The notes under the pieces were generated by a model. That model was not told where the DNA came from and did no database searches. It worked only from the letters and a program-made list of their open reading frames with translations. A stretch of 45,227 nucleotides of DNA from an uncultured Verrucomicrobiota bacterium (lineage in GTDB: Bacteria > Verrucomicrobiota > Verrucomicrobiia > Verrucomicrobiales > Verrucomicrobiaceae), in contig CAINXC010000652.1 in assembly GCA_903854655.1 (NCBI GenBank), positions 1-45,227 of the forward strand, in the 5' to 3' direction. This document shows positions 16,118-23,952 of this stretch, piece after piece (positions within the stretch are counted from its first letter, which is position 1; every line of letters starts with the position of its first letter). The position numbers and the translations under genes were made by a program.

Positions 16118-17584
16118 ATGGATTCGCAGCCCTTTGATCCCACTTTGATTCAAGGTTGTTCCTTTCCCGCTGAACAGCGACATAGGAACGCTGGCGACGA
16201 GGAAGTGCCCGGGATCCAAGGAGTGAGGGCGTCACTCCTTGGATTGTGGCTCTTTCAACGCCTGTCCCGCTGTTCCTTTGCCGTCCTGCTCGCACTCGGA
16301 TCCGCCCACGCCGCCGACATCTCGTTCTCGAACCAAATCGCGCCGCTTCTCACGGAGAAATGCGTGGAATGCCATCGGCTGGCAAAAGCCAAGGGCGGCT
16401 ACCGGCTGGATACCTTTGAGGCCCTGAACAAGCCCGGCGACAGCGACGAGAAACCTCTGGTCGCGAGCAAGCCGAACGCGAGCGGGCTGTACAAGCTGCT
16501 TGTTACAGACGTGGATGATGATCGCATGCCCAGGAAGGCCGATCCCCTGAGCAAGGCCGAAATCGAGCTGATCAAGCGCTGGATCAGCGACGGCGCCAAA
16601 TTCGACGGCAAGGACCCCAAACGCCTGCTGTCTGATCTGAGCACGAAGCGCATCGCGGTCAACACCCCGGCCAAGTACCCGAGCCCCCTGCCGGTCACCG
16701 CGCTGGCGGCAAGCCCGGATGGCAAGCTGCTGGCCGCAAGCGGCTATGGGGAGGTCACCCTCTGGGATACGGCGACACAGAGGCTCGCCGGGCGGATCGG
16801 CAACCTGCCGGAGCGCGTCACCGCTCTGCGTTGGCTCGCGCCCGGCACCACGCTGGCGGTTGCGGGCGGCACGCCGGGGCGCTCTGGCGAGCTGTGGCTG
16901 GCGGACGTCGCGCAGCGCAAAGCCCTGAAGCGCCTGCTCACGTGCCCCGACACCCTTCAATGCCTGGCCGTCAGCCCGGATGGCAAGTACCTTGCCGTCG
17001 GCGGCACGGACAACCACGTGCGGCTGTTCGACCTGCCGAACGGCAAACTGCGCTGGGACGTGGAAGGTCATGCAGACTGGGTGATGGCCCTGGCTTTCAG
17101 TCCTGATTCCCAATTGCTGGCCAGCGCCAGCCGCGACCGCACCGCCCGGCTTTTCGGTGCCGCGAACGGTGAGATCAAGGCCACCCACGACACCCATGCC
17201 GCCGCCGTGCTGAGCGTCGTGTTCGCCGTGGACGGGCAGCATGTGTTCTCAGGCGCTGCTGATGGCGAGATCCACAGTTGGAATCTGGAAGGCACCGGCG
17301 ACAGAAAGCACGGTCCGGCAAGGCCCACCCGAGCTGGAGTGCTGCAACTCGCAGAGGGAGGGAAGCGGATCTTCGCCTCACTCGCAGACAAGGGCGTGGT
17401 GGAACTGGATGCTGAGGGGAGGAAGGTGTTGCGCAGCTTCACGCCCGGAACGGCAAGGGTGGAAACCCTCACCTTCATCAACGAACCGCCCACGCTGATC
17501 ACTGGCGCCCAGAACGGCGAAGTGCGGCTGTGGGATCTAAAGGAAGACAAGGAGCGTCCGGCGTTCGTAGCTTCTCCACGGTAG
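16118..17584 (+). CDS. Secreted Planctomycete-type cytochrome domain fused to WD40 repeats
   Basis: Up to 488 residues from the ATG at 16118. The only export signal (FAVLLALGSAHA, just before ADISF) starts ~45 codons later, so the true start may be GTG 16223 or TTG 16244. After the signal comes a cytochrome c-like PSCyt1 domain with a CVECH haem-binding motif and DRMPRKADPLSKAE, then WD40 repeats (LAASPDGKLLAASGYGEVTL; LAVSPDGKYLAVGGTDNHVR; LAFSPDSQLLASASRDRTAR; further degenerate blades), making a propeller. Such fusions are common in Planctomycetes and Verrucomicrobia and are thought periplasmic; the role is unknown. The COG3618 hydrolase gene follows by 38 bp. Confidence 0.85.
   Translation: MDSQPFDPTLIQGCSFPAEQRHRNAGDEEVPGIQGVRASLLGLWLFQRLSRCSFAVLLALGSAHAADISFSNQIAPLLTEKCVECHRLAKAKGGYRLDTFEALNKPGDSDEKPLVASKPNASGLYKLLVTDVDDDRMPRKADPLSKAEIELIKRWISDGAKFDGKDPKRLLSDLSTKRIAVNTPAKYPSPLPVTALAASPDGKLLAASGYGEVTLWDTATQRLAGRIGNLPERVTALRWLAPGTTLAVAGGTPGRSGELWLADVAQRKALKRLLTCPDTLQCLAVSPDGKYLAVGGTDNHVRLFDLPNGKLRWDVEGHADWVMALAFSPDSQLLASASRDRTARLFGAANGEIKATHDTHAAAVLSVVFAVDGQHVFSGAADGEIHSWNLEGTGDRKHGPARPTRAGVLQLAEGGKRIFASLADKGVVELDAEGRKVLRSFTPGTARVETLTFINEPPTLITGAQNGEVRLWDLKEDKERPAFVASPR
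16214..16244. repeat. Perfect 13-bp hairpin at the cytochrome-WD40 start region
   Basis: ATCCAAGGAGTGA at 16214-16226 is followed by loop GGGCG and its exact reverse complement at 16232-16244. No T-run follows. It covers the two alternative start codons (GTG 16223 and TTG 16244) and includes an AAGGAG Shine-Dalgarno-like string in the left arm, so it may fold over the initiation site; alternatively it is a read-through terminator for the preceding gene. Confidence 0.7.
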
Positions 17585-17622
17585 CCTGCATGTGAAACGC
17601 CCCCTTTGATTGAACCCTCCCC

Positions 17623-18558
17623 ATGATCACTCGGCGCCGATCCGTACAATTGACCTTGGGCAGCATGGCGGCCGCCGCCTTGGGCGCCGAGCCCGAGGCC
17701 GCGCCGGTGGCGCAGCGGATCGTGGACACCCACATCCACCTCTTCGATCCCACCCGGCCGCAGGGCGTGCCCTGGCCGGCCAAGGACAGCCCGTTGTACC
17801 ATCCGGCTTACCCCAAGGACTGGGCTGCGGTGGCGAACAAACTGGGCGCGCGGGAGATCGTGGTGATTGAAGCCAGCCCATGGCCGGAGGACAACGACTG
17901 GATGCTCAATCTGGCGGCGAAGGAAAAGAGCATCGTCGGCTTCATCGGTCATCTCCAGCCGGGCAGCACTGATTTCGCCAAGGAACTGAAACGCCTCGCG
18001 GCCAATCCCGTCTTTCGTGGCGTGCGTGTGGGCGGCGAGGAATTGCGCAACAACATCGGCACCACCGATTTCGCCCAGGGGGCCAAGCTGCTCGCGGACA
18101 TGGACCTGGTGCTGGAACTGAGCGGCCTGGATGACCTCGCCCAGATTGTCAAGTTCTCCGGCAAGGTGCCGGGCCTGCGCATCGTGCTGGAACATGCGGG
18201 CAGTCCGGGCAATCCACAGGCCCTGCGCCCAGGCTGGAAGGAAGGCATTGCCACTCTGGCGAAGACTCGAAATGTGTTTTGCAAGGTCTCGGCTCTCGTG
18301 GAGTTCAGCCGCCCCGCCGATGCCAAGCCCCCCACCGACCCCGCCTCCTATCTGCCCGTGCTCAACCATCTGTGGGCAACCTTCGGTGACGACCGCCTCA
18401 TGTTCGGCAGCGACTGGCCGGTGTCTGAACTGACCACACCCTACGAGGTCCAGTTCAAGATCGTGAGCGACTTCTTCAAATCGAAGGGCAGCGAGGCCTG
18501 TGACAAGTTCTTCTGGAAAAACGCGCTCGCCGCCTACAAGTGGAGCGAGCGAAAGTAA
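17623..18558 (+). CDS. COG3618-type metal-dependent amidohydrolase (TIM barrel), exported
   Basis: 311 residues. The N-terminus MITRRRSVQLTLGSMAAAAL has a twin-Arg-like signal, so the enzyme is probably exported folded. The mature part begins RIVDTHIHLFDP, the HxH metal site of the amidohydrolase superfamily; RIVLEHAGSPG carries a further His and MFGSDWPV the conserved Asp. Family members are lactonases such as L-fuconolactonase and 2-pyrone-4,6-dicarboxylate lactonase, so a lactone or other cyclic ester is the likely substrate. It sits between the cytochrome-WD40 gene and dtd (3 bp spacing). Confidence 0.82.
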   Translation: MITRRRSVQLTLGSMAAAALGAEPEAAPVAQRIVDTHIHLFDPTRPQGVPWPAKDSPLYHPAYPKDWAAVANKLGAREIVVIEASPWPEDNDWMLNLAAKEKSIVGFIGHLQPGSTDFAKELKRLAANPVFRGVRVGGEELRNNIGTTDFAQGAKLLADMDLVLELSGLDDLAQIVKFSGKVPGLRIVLEHAGSPGNPQALRPGWKEGIATLAKTRNVFCKVSALVEFSRPADAKPPTDPASYLPVLNHLWATFGDDRLMFGSDWPVSELTTPYEVQFKIVSDFFKSKGSEACDKFFWKNALAAYKWSERK

Positions 18559-18561
18559 GCC

Positions 18562-19014
18562 ATGCGAGTCGTCATCCAGCGCGCCAGTGAAGCCAGTGTC
18601 ACTATCGAGGGTGAGGTCGTCGCCCGCATCGGCCAGGGGTTGCTTGTGCTGGTGGGCATCGAGGCTGGCGACACGACGGATGACGCCCAGTGGCTCACCG
18701 GCAAGATCGTGCAGATGCGCATCTTCAGCGATGCCGAAGGCAAAATGAACCTGGGCGTGAGAGATGTCGGTGGCGACGTGCTGGTGGTCAGCCAGTTCAC
18801 CCTCCACGCGGCCACCAAAAAGGGCAACCGCCCCTCGTTCATCCGTGCCGCCCGGCCTGAGCAGGCCGTCCCCCTCTACGAGCAGTTCCTTGCGCTCTTG
18901 GAAGGTGAAATGGGCCGGTCGGTGCCACGCGGGGTGTTTGCGGCCGACATGAAGGTGGCGCTCGTAAATGATGGGCCGGTGACCATCCTTGTCGACTCGA
19001 AGACCCGCGAATAG
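18562..19014 (+). CDS. dtd: D-aminoacyl-tRNA deacylase Dtd
   Basis: 150 residues, family-typical length. It begins [15 protein letters not shown] and carries the two active-site signatures [17 protein letters not shown] near residue 77 and [11 protein letters not shown] near 136 (the cross-subunit Gly-Pro motif). It hydrolyses D-amino acids and glycine from mischarged tRNA. It starts three bases after the hydrolase stop codon, so the two are probably cotranscribed. Confidence 0.97.
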   Translation: MRVVIQRASEASVTIEGEVVARIGQGLLVLVGIEAGDTTDDAQWLTGKIVQMRIFSDAEGKMNLGVRDVGGDVLVVSQFTLHAATKKGNRPSFIRAARPEQAVPLYEQFLALLEGEMGRSVPRGVFAADMKVALVNDGPVTILVDSKTRE

Positions 19015-19093
19015 CCACGAAAGGCGCTGGCTTGGCGTTTGCGGAACCGAGCGTGTTAAGTATCATGCCTTCCCCACCTTCTCTGATCGCCCC

Positions 19094-20662
19094 ATGAGGT
19101 CCGCCGCTCTGTGCTCCATCCGCTGTCTTGCCACCGCCCTCACCGGCAGTGTCATCATGGCCGGGCTGCTGCCCTTGTGTGCTGCGCCAGATGATCCGGG
19201 ACCGGAAAAGAAGCCGGGCCTGATCCACCGCCTGTTCAGAGGCGACGACAAGGAGAAGAAGGAGGAATCCAAGGCACCTGCTCCAGACGCCAAAAGGGGC
19301 GCCGCCAAATCCAAGGCAAAGCCGTCCGACGAGGACAAACCTGCGAAGACAAAATCCAAAGCATCCGACGAGGACAAGGACAAGCCTGCCAAGGCCAAGT
19401 CTTCCACAGAAGACAAGCCCACAAAATCGAAGAAGGTCGCCGAGGATGAAGACAAGCCTTCGGGCAGGCCCAAATCGAAGATCACCCTCACAGTGAAGGG
19501 CGACGGCAGCCCCCCAGGCCGGCTCAAGCCTGAGCACGACGAGGCTGCGACTGAGAAAAAGGCCGGCCCTGCCAAGGAACGCGACCTGGGTTCCGAGTTC
19601 GGCAAGAACGGAGAGGATTCCGCGACAAAGCCCGCCGCGAAACTGGATGACCGGCCCAGGTCTGCGGCCTCCTCTTCACCCGGCGTGGTCGAGAACAATG
19701 TATCGCTGCCGCCCATCGACGGTTCGTTTGAAATCGTCAAATTCGACGGTCGCGACTACGTCACGGTGGACAGCATCCACCGTTTTTATCGTTTCAGCAG
19801 CATGAGGATAGAAGGCAACCAGGTCATCCTCAGCAATCCCACGCTTATCCTGAAGGCCGGGCTCGACAGCCAGGAAATGCTGATGAACAACATCAAGTTC
19901 ATCCTCAGCTACCCGCTGACCATCGTGAACGGAAAGCCCGCTTTTTCACGCCTGGACCTGTGCAAGCTGATCGACCCCGTGCTGCTGCCCAGCCACATCA
20001 CCGATGCCGATCCATTCGACACCGTGGTGGTCGATGCCGGCCATGGCGGCCACGACTCCGGCGCGCGCGGCGTGTACGGCTACGAAAAAGACTTCGCCCT
20101 GGCGATGGCCCTGTCCCTGCGCAACGCTCTGAACCAGCGCGGGCTCAAGGTGGTGATGACCCGCAGCACCGATGAGTTCATCTCGCTCGGCGGGCGTGCC
20201 GAGATCGCCAATGCCACGCCGCACAGCATCTTTGTGAGCCTGCACTTCAACTCCAGCGGCCCGGCCGCCAGCGGCATCGAAACCTTCGCCCTGTCACCAC
20301 AGGGAGCGTCGTCCACCTTCATGGGCGAGCACTCGTCCGACTACCACTCGTTCAGCGGCAACCACCAGGATTCCGCCAACATCGCCCTGGCCACCGCCGT
20401 TCATGCCATGGTGATCCACCGTTTCAAGCTGGTGGACCGCGGCATCAAGCGCGCCCGGTGGAGCGTGCTCACCGGCTGCAACCGCCCCGGCATCCTGTTC
20501 GAGGGCGGCTTCGTCACCAACGGCACCGAATGCCGCCTCATCGCCTCCACCACCTATCGCGAAGCCGTGGCCAACGCCATCGCCGACGCCATAGTGAACT
20601 ACCGCCGCGCCCTGCAGCCCCGCAACATGGCGCAGCCGTCGCTGCGGCGGGTAGGGCCATAG
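19094..20662 (+). CDS. N-acetylmuramoyl-L-alanine amidase (AmiC type) with a Lys/Asp-rich repeat tether
   Basis: 522 residues from the ATG at 19094; the preceding 35 in-frame codons overlap dtd and are not conserved-looking. A signal peptide (CLATALTGSVIMAGLLPLCA) is followed by a charged low-complexity region at ~35-190 in which SDEDKPAK-type units recur. A small beta domain (ISSVHRFYRF-like, here DSIHRFYRFSSM) precedes Amidase_3: VVVDAGHGGHDSGARG, GYEKDFALAMAL, IFVSLHFNSSG and the catalytic FEGGFVTNGTE. It cleaves peptidoglycan cross-link stems. It is the second amidase in 13 kb. Confidence 0.9.
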   Translation: MRSAALCSIRCLATALTGSVIMAGLLPLCAAPDDPGPEKKPGLIHRLFRGDDKEKKEESKAPAPDAKRGAAKSKAKPSDEDKPAKTKSKASDEDKDKPAKAKSSTEDKPTKSKKVAEDEDKPSGRPKSKITLTVKGDGSPPGRLKPEHDEAATEKKAGPAKERDLGSEFGKNGEDSATKPAAKLDDRPRSAASSSPGVVENNVSLPPIDGSFEIVKFDGRDYVTVDSIHRFYRFSSMRIEGNQVILSNPTLILKAGLDSQEMLMNNIKFILSYPLTIVNGKPAFSRLDLCKLIDPVLLPSHITDADPFDTVVVDAGHGGHDSGARGVYGYEKDFALAMALSLRNALNQRGLKVVMTRSTDEFISLGGRAEIANATPHSIFVSLHFNSSGPAASGIETFALSPQGASSTFMGEHSSDYHSFSGNHQDSANIALATAVHAMVIHRFKLVDRGIKRARWSVLTGCNRPGILFEGGFVTNGTECRLIASTTYREAVANAIADAIVNYRRALQPRNMAQPSLRRVGP

Positions 20663-20728
20663 TAAGCAGCGTCTCCTCCCCTGCGAAATCATCCCCCTGA
20701 GGCCCCCGATCTTTCTGTTTTCCAGGCG

Positions 20729-21052
20729 ATGATCAGGCAACCCAGCGCATCCATGAACAGATGGCCATTTGACCAAGCGCCGAATGTTGGCGCCATCACT
20801 ACACGACAAGTCATCGAGAACGGCTTATCCGTCCTGGTCGTCGCTCATTATGCAGATGACGACTCATGGGCATTTCTCTGTGGCACCACCGAAGCGAGCG
20901 AGGACGGGCGGCTTATCGGCATGGTTGAGGCACTCAAGATGGACCCTACGTTGGCGACCATAGCCGATTTGCCACCTGGCTGGCGCGCATACCGTCGGGC
21001 TGTCGGCGAACCGTGGACCAAACAACCGAACTCCGATGGCAGCATTGCGTGA
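20729..21052 (+). CDS. Small hypothetical protein, DUF2185-like
   Basis: 107 residues from the ATG at 20729. The sequence (VGAITTRQVIENGLSVLVVA, then HYADDDSWAFLCGTTEASEDG and DLPPGWRAYR) resembles a small family of cytosolic proteins annotated DUF2185 or immunity-like; this is from memory and is weak. There is no signal peptide. It ends 3 bp before the next gene, so the two form a pair. Confidence 0.6.
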   Translation: MIRQPSASMNRWPFDQAPNVGAITTRQVIENGLSVLVVAHYADDDSWAFLCGTTEASEDGRLIGMVEALKMDPTLATIADLPPGWRAYRRAVGEPWTKQPNSDGSIA

Positions 21053-21055
21053 CTT

Positions 21056-21625
21056 ATGAAACACATCTGGCCAGCCTTGAAATGGTGCCTCGTCATTTGG
21101 GGTGCAACCTCCTTGATCGGCGTTTTAATCATCTGCGTTAGCTTTGCCCGACCCTTTGGTGCGGCGGATTCGATTTCCGGCACATCAAACCAAGGATCGT
21201 CAGCGAAGGCCAGCAAAGAGGATGTGCGCTACATCCTGAACTGGTGCCGCCTGGGTGATTCTCGAACCGAGGAGGTTATTCACAGCTACATCTCCAGCCG
21301 CTCGCTCACAGGTGACCATTTGGACGCCCATGCGATTCGCATCAGCCACGTTTCGATTGATGAGCTGAAGCCCGATGAATTTGGCTCGGGATGGTATCGG
21401 TGCGATCAACTGAAGGGTGTCCTGGCGGATGCCATGGATTTCGTTGGCGGCTGGTCTGGCAACGGCGAGATCAGGTGGTTTCCCACGAAGGAGCAGCTTC
21501 TCACTTCGGACTTTTACGTTTATCCCTGGAGCATCTACTGCCACGGGACGCGTCCTACATCTGCCGAATTGATCTTCGTCCGTCCTTCGGATCGAATGGT
21601 CTTCTACTTCGGATGCAAGATGTGA
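21056..21625 (+). CDS. Hypothetical membrane-anchored protein
   Basis: 189 residues. One N-terminal helix (about 9-32) anchors a ~150-residue extracytoplasmic domain rich in Trp and Tyr (GGWSGNGEIRWFPTKEQLL and YVYPWSIYCHG), ending MVFYFGCKM. I do not recognise the family. It is coupled to the preceding small gene and both sit between the amidase and a convergent membrane-protein gene, a likely insertion site for accessory genes. Confidence 0.6.
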   Translation: MKHIWPALKWCLVIWGATSLIGVLIICVSFARPFGAADSISGTSNQGSSAKASKEDVRYILNWCRLGDSRTEEVIHSYISSRSLTGDHLDAHAIRISHVSIDELKPDEFGSGWYRCDQLKGVLADAMDFVGGWSGNGEIRWFPTKEQLLTSDFYVYPWSIYCHGTRPTSAELIFVRPSDRMVFYFGCKM

Positions 21626-21646
21626 AATTCAAAGCCAAGGCGAGCA

Positions 21647-21666
21647 AAGCTGCCAGATGGCAGCTT
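21647..21666. terminator. Possible terminator hairpin between convergent genes
   Basis: AAGCTGCC at 21647-21654 and GGCAGCTT at 21659-21666 form a perfect 8-bp stem with loop AGAT, in the 90-bp gap between convergent stops. No real T-run follows on either strand, so termination is only a suggestion. Confidence 0.4.
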
Positions 21667-21715
21667 GCGGAACAAGCTTTCGCCCACCCTCCACAGTGAC
21701 CTCCGGCACGTCGGG

Positions 21716-23239
21716 TCAGCGGTACTCGTGGCCCAGGTTGTCATCGGTGATGATCTCCTCGTTGCCCCAGGTCGCCTGCATCCGTTCGCGCGAGGTCCAT
21801 TTCCACTTGTCGCCTTCCACAGGAACGCCCTCGTGGCTCACAAAATCGAGCACTCCTCCCATCGCCGAGCGACCTGCTTCGCTCGTCAGATCAAAAACGG
21901 GTTTGCCCTCGATTTGATACTGCGACAGCACCCGCTCCCACCGTTCCCGGTCTGGCTTCAGCGGGGCATTGCTGGCCATGCAGTGGTTCATGACCATGAT
22001 CGTGTGAGGAAACACCTCCATGCCCGTGCGGATGGCCCGGCCTGAGTCCGTGCAGTTCCAGTAGGCGATGCCATCGGGCGTCAGATGGCCCTTCACGAGC
22101 GTGAGGAATTCCTTCGAGAGCAGGGCCGAGGCGAACTCGCGCCAGTGATGGGTGGTGTTCATCACAATGGCGTCGAACTTGGCATCCGGATGCCGGCGTA
22201 GCCAGCGGCGGCCGTCATCAATCACAATCTCCACCTTGGGATTGGTCAGGAGTCCGGCCACTTCGGGATAGCTCTTGATGACCTCCAGATAGCCATCGCT
22301 CAGCTCAACGGCGGTGACATGCTTCACCTGCGGGTGATTCGCGATGATCTGCGTCCATGCCCCGCTGGCCACGCCGATCATGAGCACGTTTTCAATGCGG
22401 TCGCGCACTGCGGACAACACATAAGGCCGCACCAGCCACGAGCCGGGCTCCAGCTTGGTCTCGATCACGCCGTCATAGGCGCCGTTGCCGTACACGCGTT
22501 TGTTCGTGTCCACCGTGATCACGCCATGGCGGCTCTCCACGATTTTCGCGAAGCGCATGGTGCCGTTGAATTCGGTCTTGTACTGCAGGCGCTCATACAG
22601 GCTTTGGAAGGGCATCAGCGCCGCCAGCGCGATCAAGGCGCCCGCAGTCCGCAACGCCCCCGGCAGGCCGAAACCCGCCATGCTTTCCGCCCACAGCCAG
22701 GCCCCGGCCAGCAGCAGCAGGCTCAGCGCCGGCAGGCTCAACCATTCCATGAGCCCAAAGCCGGTGAGCAGGCTGCCGCAACCAGAGCCGATGATGTTGG
22801 CAAGGTACACCAGCGACAAGCGCGAGCCTGCCTCATGGTCCGCCGCGATGGCGGCATGGCAGAGCAGAGGAAACACAAGGCCCAGCAGGCCGCCGCTGAG
22901 GGTCACCAGCGCGTAACCCCATTGCCAGGCGAAATGGCTGGCGATCAGCGCGGTCAGCGGCGCGACCAGAACCGCGGACAGATTGGCAATGGCAAGCGCC
23001 TGCGCCAGGCCCAGCCAGGCCCTCCCTCTGTCGCCACGCCCGCCTTGCCAATGCCGGCTCCAAAGCGACCCCAGCGCCAGGCCCAGAAGATAACTGGCCA
23101 GCATGTACCCAAAGGCAGGAGCCCTCGAAGCGCTGGCAAAATTGAACACCCGGGTCCACACGATTTCCCAGGCCAGCGCCAGAAAGCCCGACAGCGCCGA
23201 CCACCACAGGGCTGTGCGAAAAGGCAGTTTCGCGGTCAT
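21716..23239 (-). CDS. Multi-helix membrane protein with a spermidine-synthase-like C-terminal domain
   Basis: 507 residues from the ATG at 23237-23239, overlapping the preceding gene by ATGA. Residues 1-~210 hold about seven hydrophobic helices (starting WWSALSGFLALAWEIVWTRV). Residues ~270-440 are a Rossmann-type domain similar to spermidine synthases: NVLMIGVASGAWTQII, VTAVELSDGYLEVI, IVIDDGRRWLRR. Such 'fused MFS/spermidine synthase' proteins usually have both membrane halves in one chain; here the first half is a separate gene. Substrate and activity are unknown; the SAM-pocket glycines are only partly kept. Confidence 0.8.
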   Translation of the reverse strand: MTAKLPFRTALWWSALSGFLALAWEIVWTRVFNFASASRAPAFGYMLASYLLGLALGSLWSRHWQGGRGDRGRAWLGLAQALAIANLSAVLVAPLTALIASHFAWQWGYALVTLSGGLLGLVFPLLCHAAIAADHEAGSRLSLVYLANIIGSGCGSLLTGFGLMEWLSLPALSLLLLAGAWLWAESMAGFGLPGALRTAGALIALAALMPFQSLYERLQYKTEFNGTMRFAKIVESRHGVITVDTNKRVYGNGAYDGVIETKLEPGSWLVRPYVLSAVRDRIENVLMIGVASGAWTQIIANHPQVKHVTAVELSDGYLEVIKSYPEVAGLLTNPKVEIVIDDGRRWLRRHPDAKFDAIVMNTTHHWREFASALLSKEFLTLVKGHLTPDGIAYWNCTDSGRAIRTGMEVFPHTIMVMNHCMASNAPLKPDRERWERVLSQYQIEGKPVFDLTSEAGRSAMGGVLDFVSHEGVPVEGDKWKWTSRERMQATWGNEEIITDDNLGHEYR

Positions 23240-23856
23240 GCGCGCAGACGGTTCCTCGCGGCGGTTGAAAGGATGATCGCGGCCGCAGTGCCGTTCACGC
23301 AAGCCGCCAGCACGACCGCCCCGTGAAGCCCCAGCGCCGCCAGCACCCAGGTGGCAGCGAGCCAGGCCCCGAGCGCCGCCCCCAGCGTGTTCACGAAGTA
23401 GAGCCAGCCCACCGCTTCGCCCACGTTCTTCGTCGCCCGCACCTGATGCGCCACCAGCAGCGGCAGCGTGCCGCCCATCAGCAGCGTGGGCACGAACACC
23501 AATGCGAACGCCAGCAGCCCTGTGGCCAGCGTTCCCACATTGCCTGCCGTCTGGCCCGCCCAGTCAAACAACCGCAGCGATACCAGCCCGTAAGCGCCCA
23601 CCAGCAGCTCCGCCAGGCCAAACAAAATCACCAGCGGAGCCTGCGGCTGCTTGGACACCCAGCCTCCGGCGAGGCTGCCAATGCCCAGCCCCATCAAGAA
23701 CGCCGCCACCACCATCGCCACGGATTCGACATTGCTGCCATAAATCAAGAGCAGCGCCCGCTGCCAGACCATCTGGTAAATCAACGCAGAGATCCCCGAA
23801 AGCACGAACACCCCAAACAGCACAGGCTTGGGGAAAGGCGGGGCGGGAGATGACAT
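23236..23856 (-). CDS. N-terminal membrane half of a split spermidine-synthase-like transporter protein
   Basis: 206 residues from the ATG at 23854-23856. It has about six helices, beginning LFGVFVLSGISALIYQMVWQ, which is the usual first helix of the fused MFS/SpeE-like family, and MGLGIGSLAGGWVSK. It contains no Rossmann domain. The stop is overlapped by the start of the next gene (TCAT at 23236-23239), so the two products are made in step and probably assemble as one membrane unit. Transcription diverges from proS with 96 bp between starts. Confidence 0.8.
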   Translation of the reverse strand: MSSPAPPFPKPVLFGVFVLSGISALIYQMVWQRALLLIYGSNVESVAMVVAAFLMGLGIGSLAGGWVSKQPQAPLVILFGLAELLVGAYGLVSLRLFDWAGQTAGNVGTLATGLLAFALVFVPTLLMGGTLPLLVAHQVRATKNVGEAVGWLYFVNTLGAALGAWLAATWVLAALGLHGAVVLAACVNGTAAAIILSTAARNRLRA

Positions 23857-23952
23857 GTGACCGCCCACATGACCTAACCCTTCGCGCGAAGCAAGATTTG
23901 ACCACCGGCCCATCGGCTTTACTTTCGCCGCCCCTCAAACCACGCCGATTCC

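Noticed and set aside
17068..18807. A 579-codon open frame on the minus strand
   Set aside because: It runs across three well-supported plus-strand genes (cytochrome-WD40, COG3618 hydrolase, dtd).
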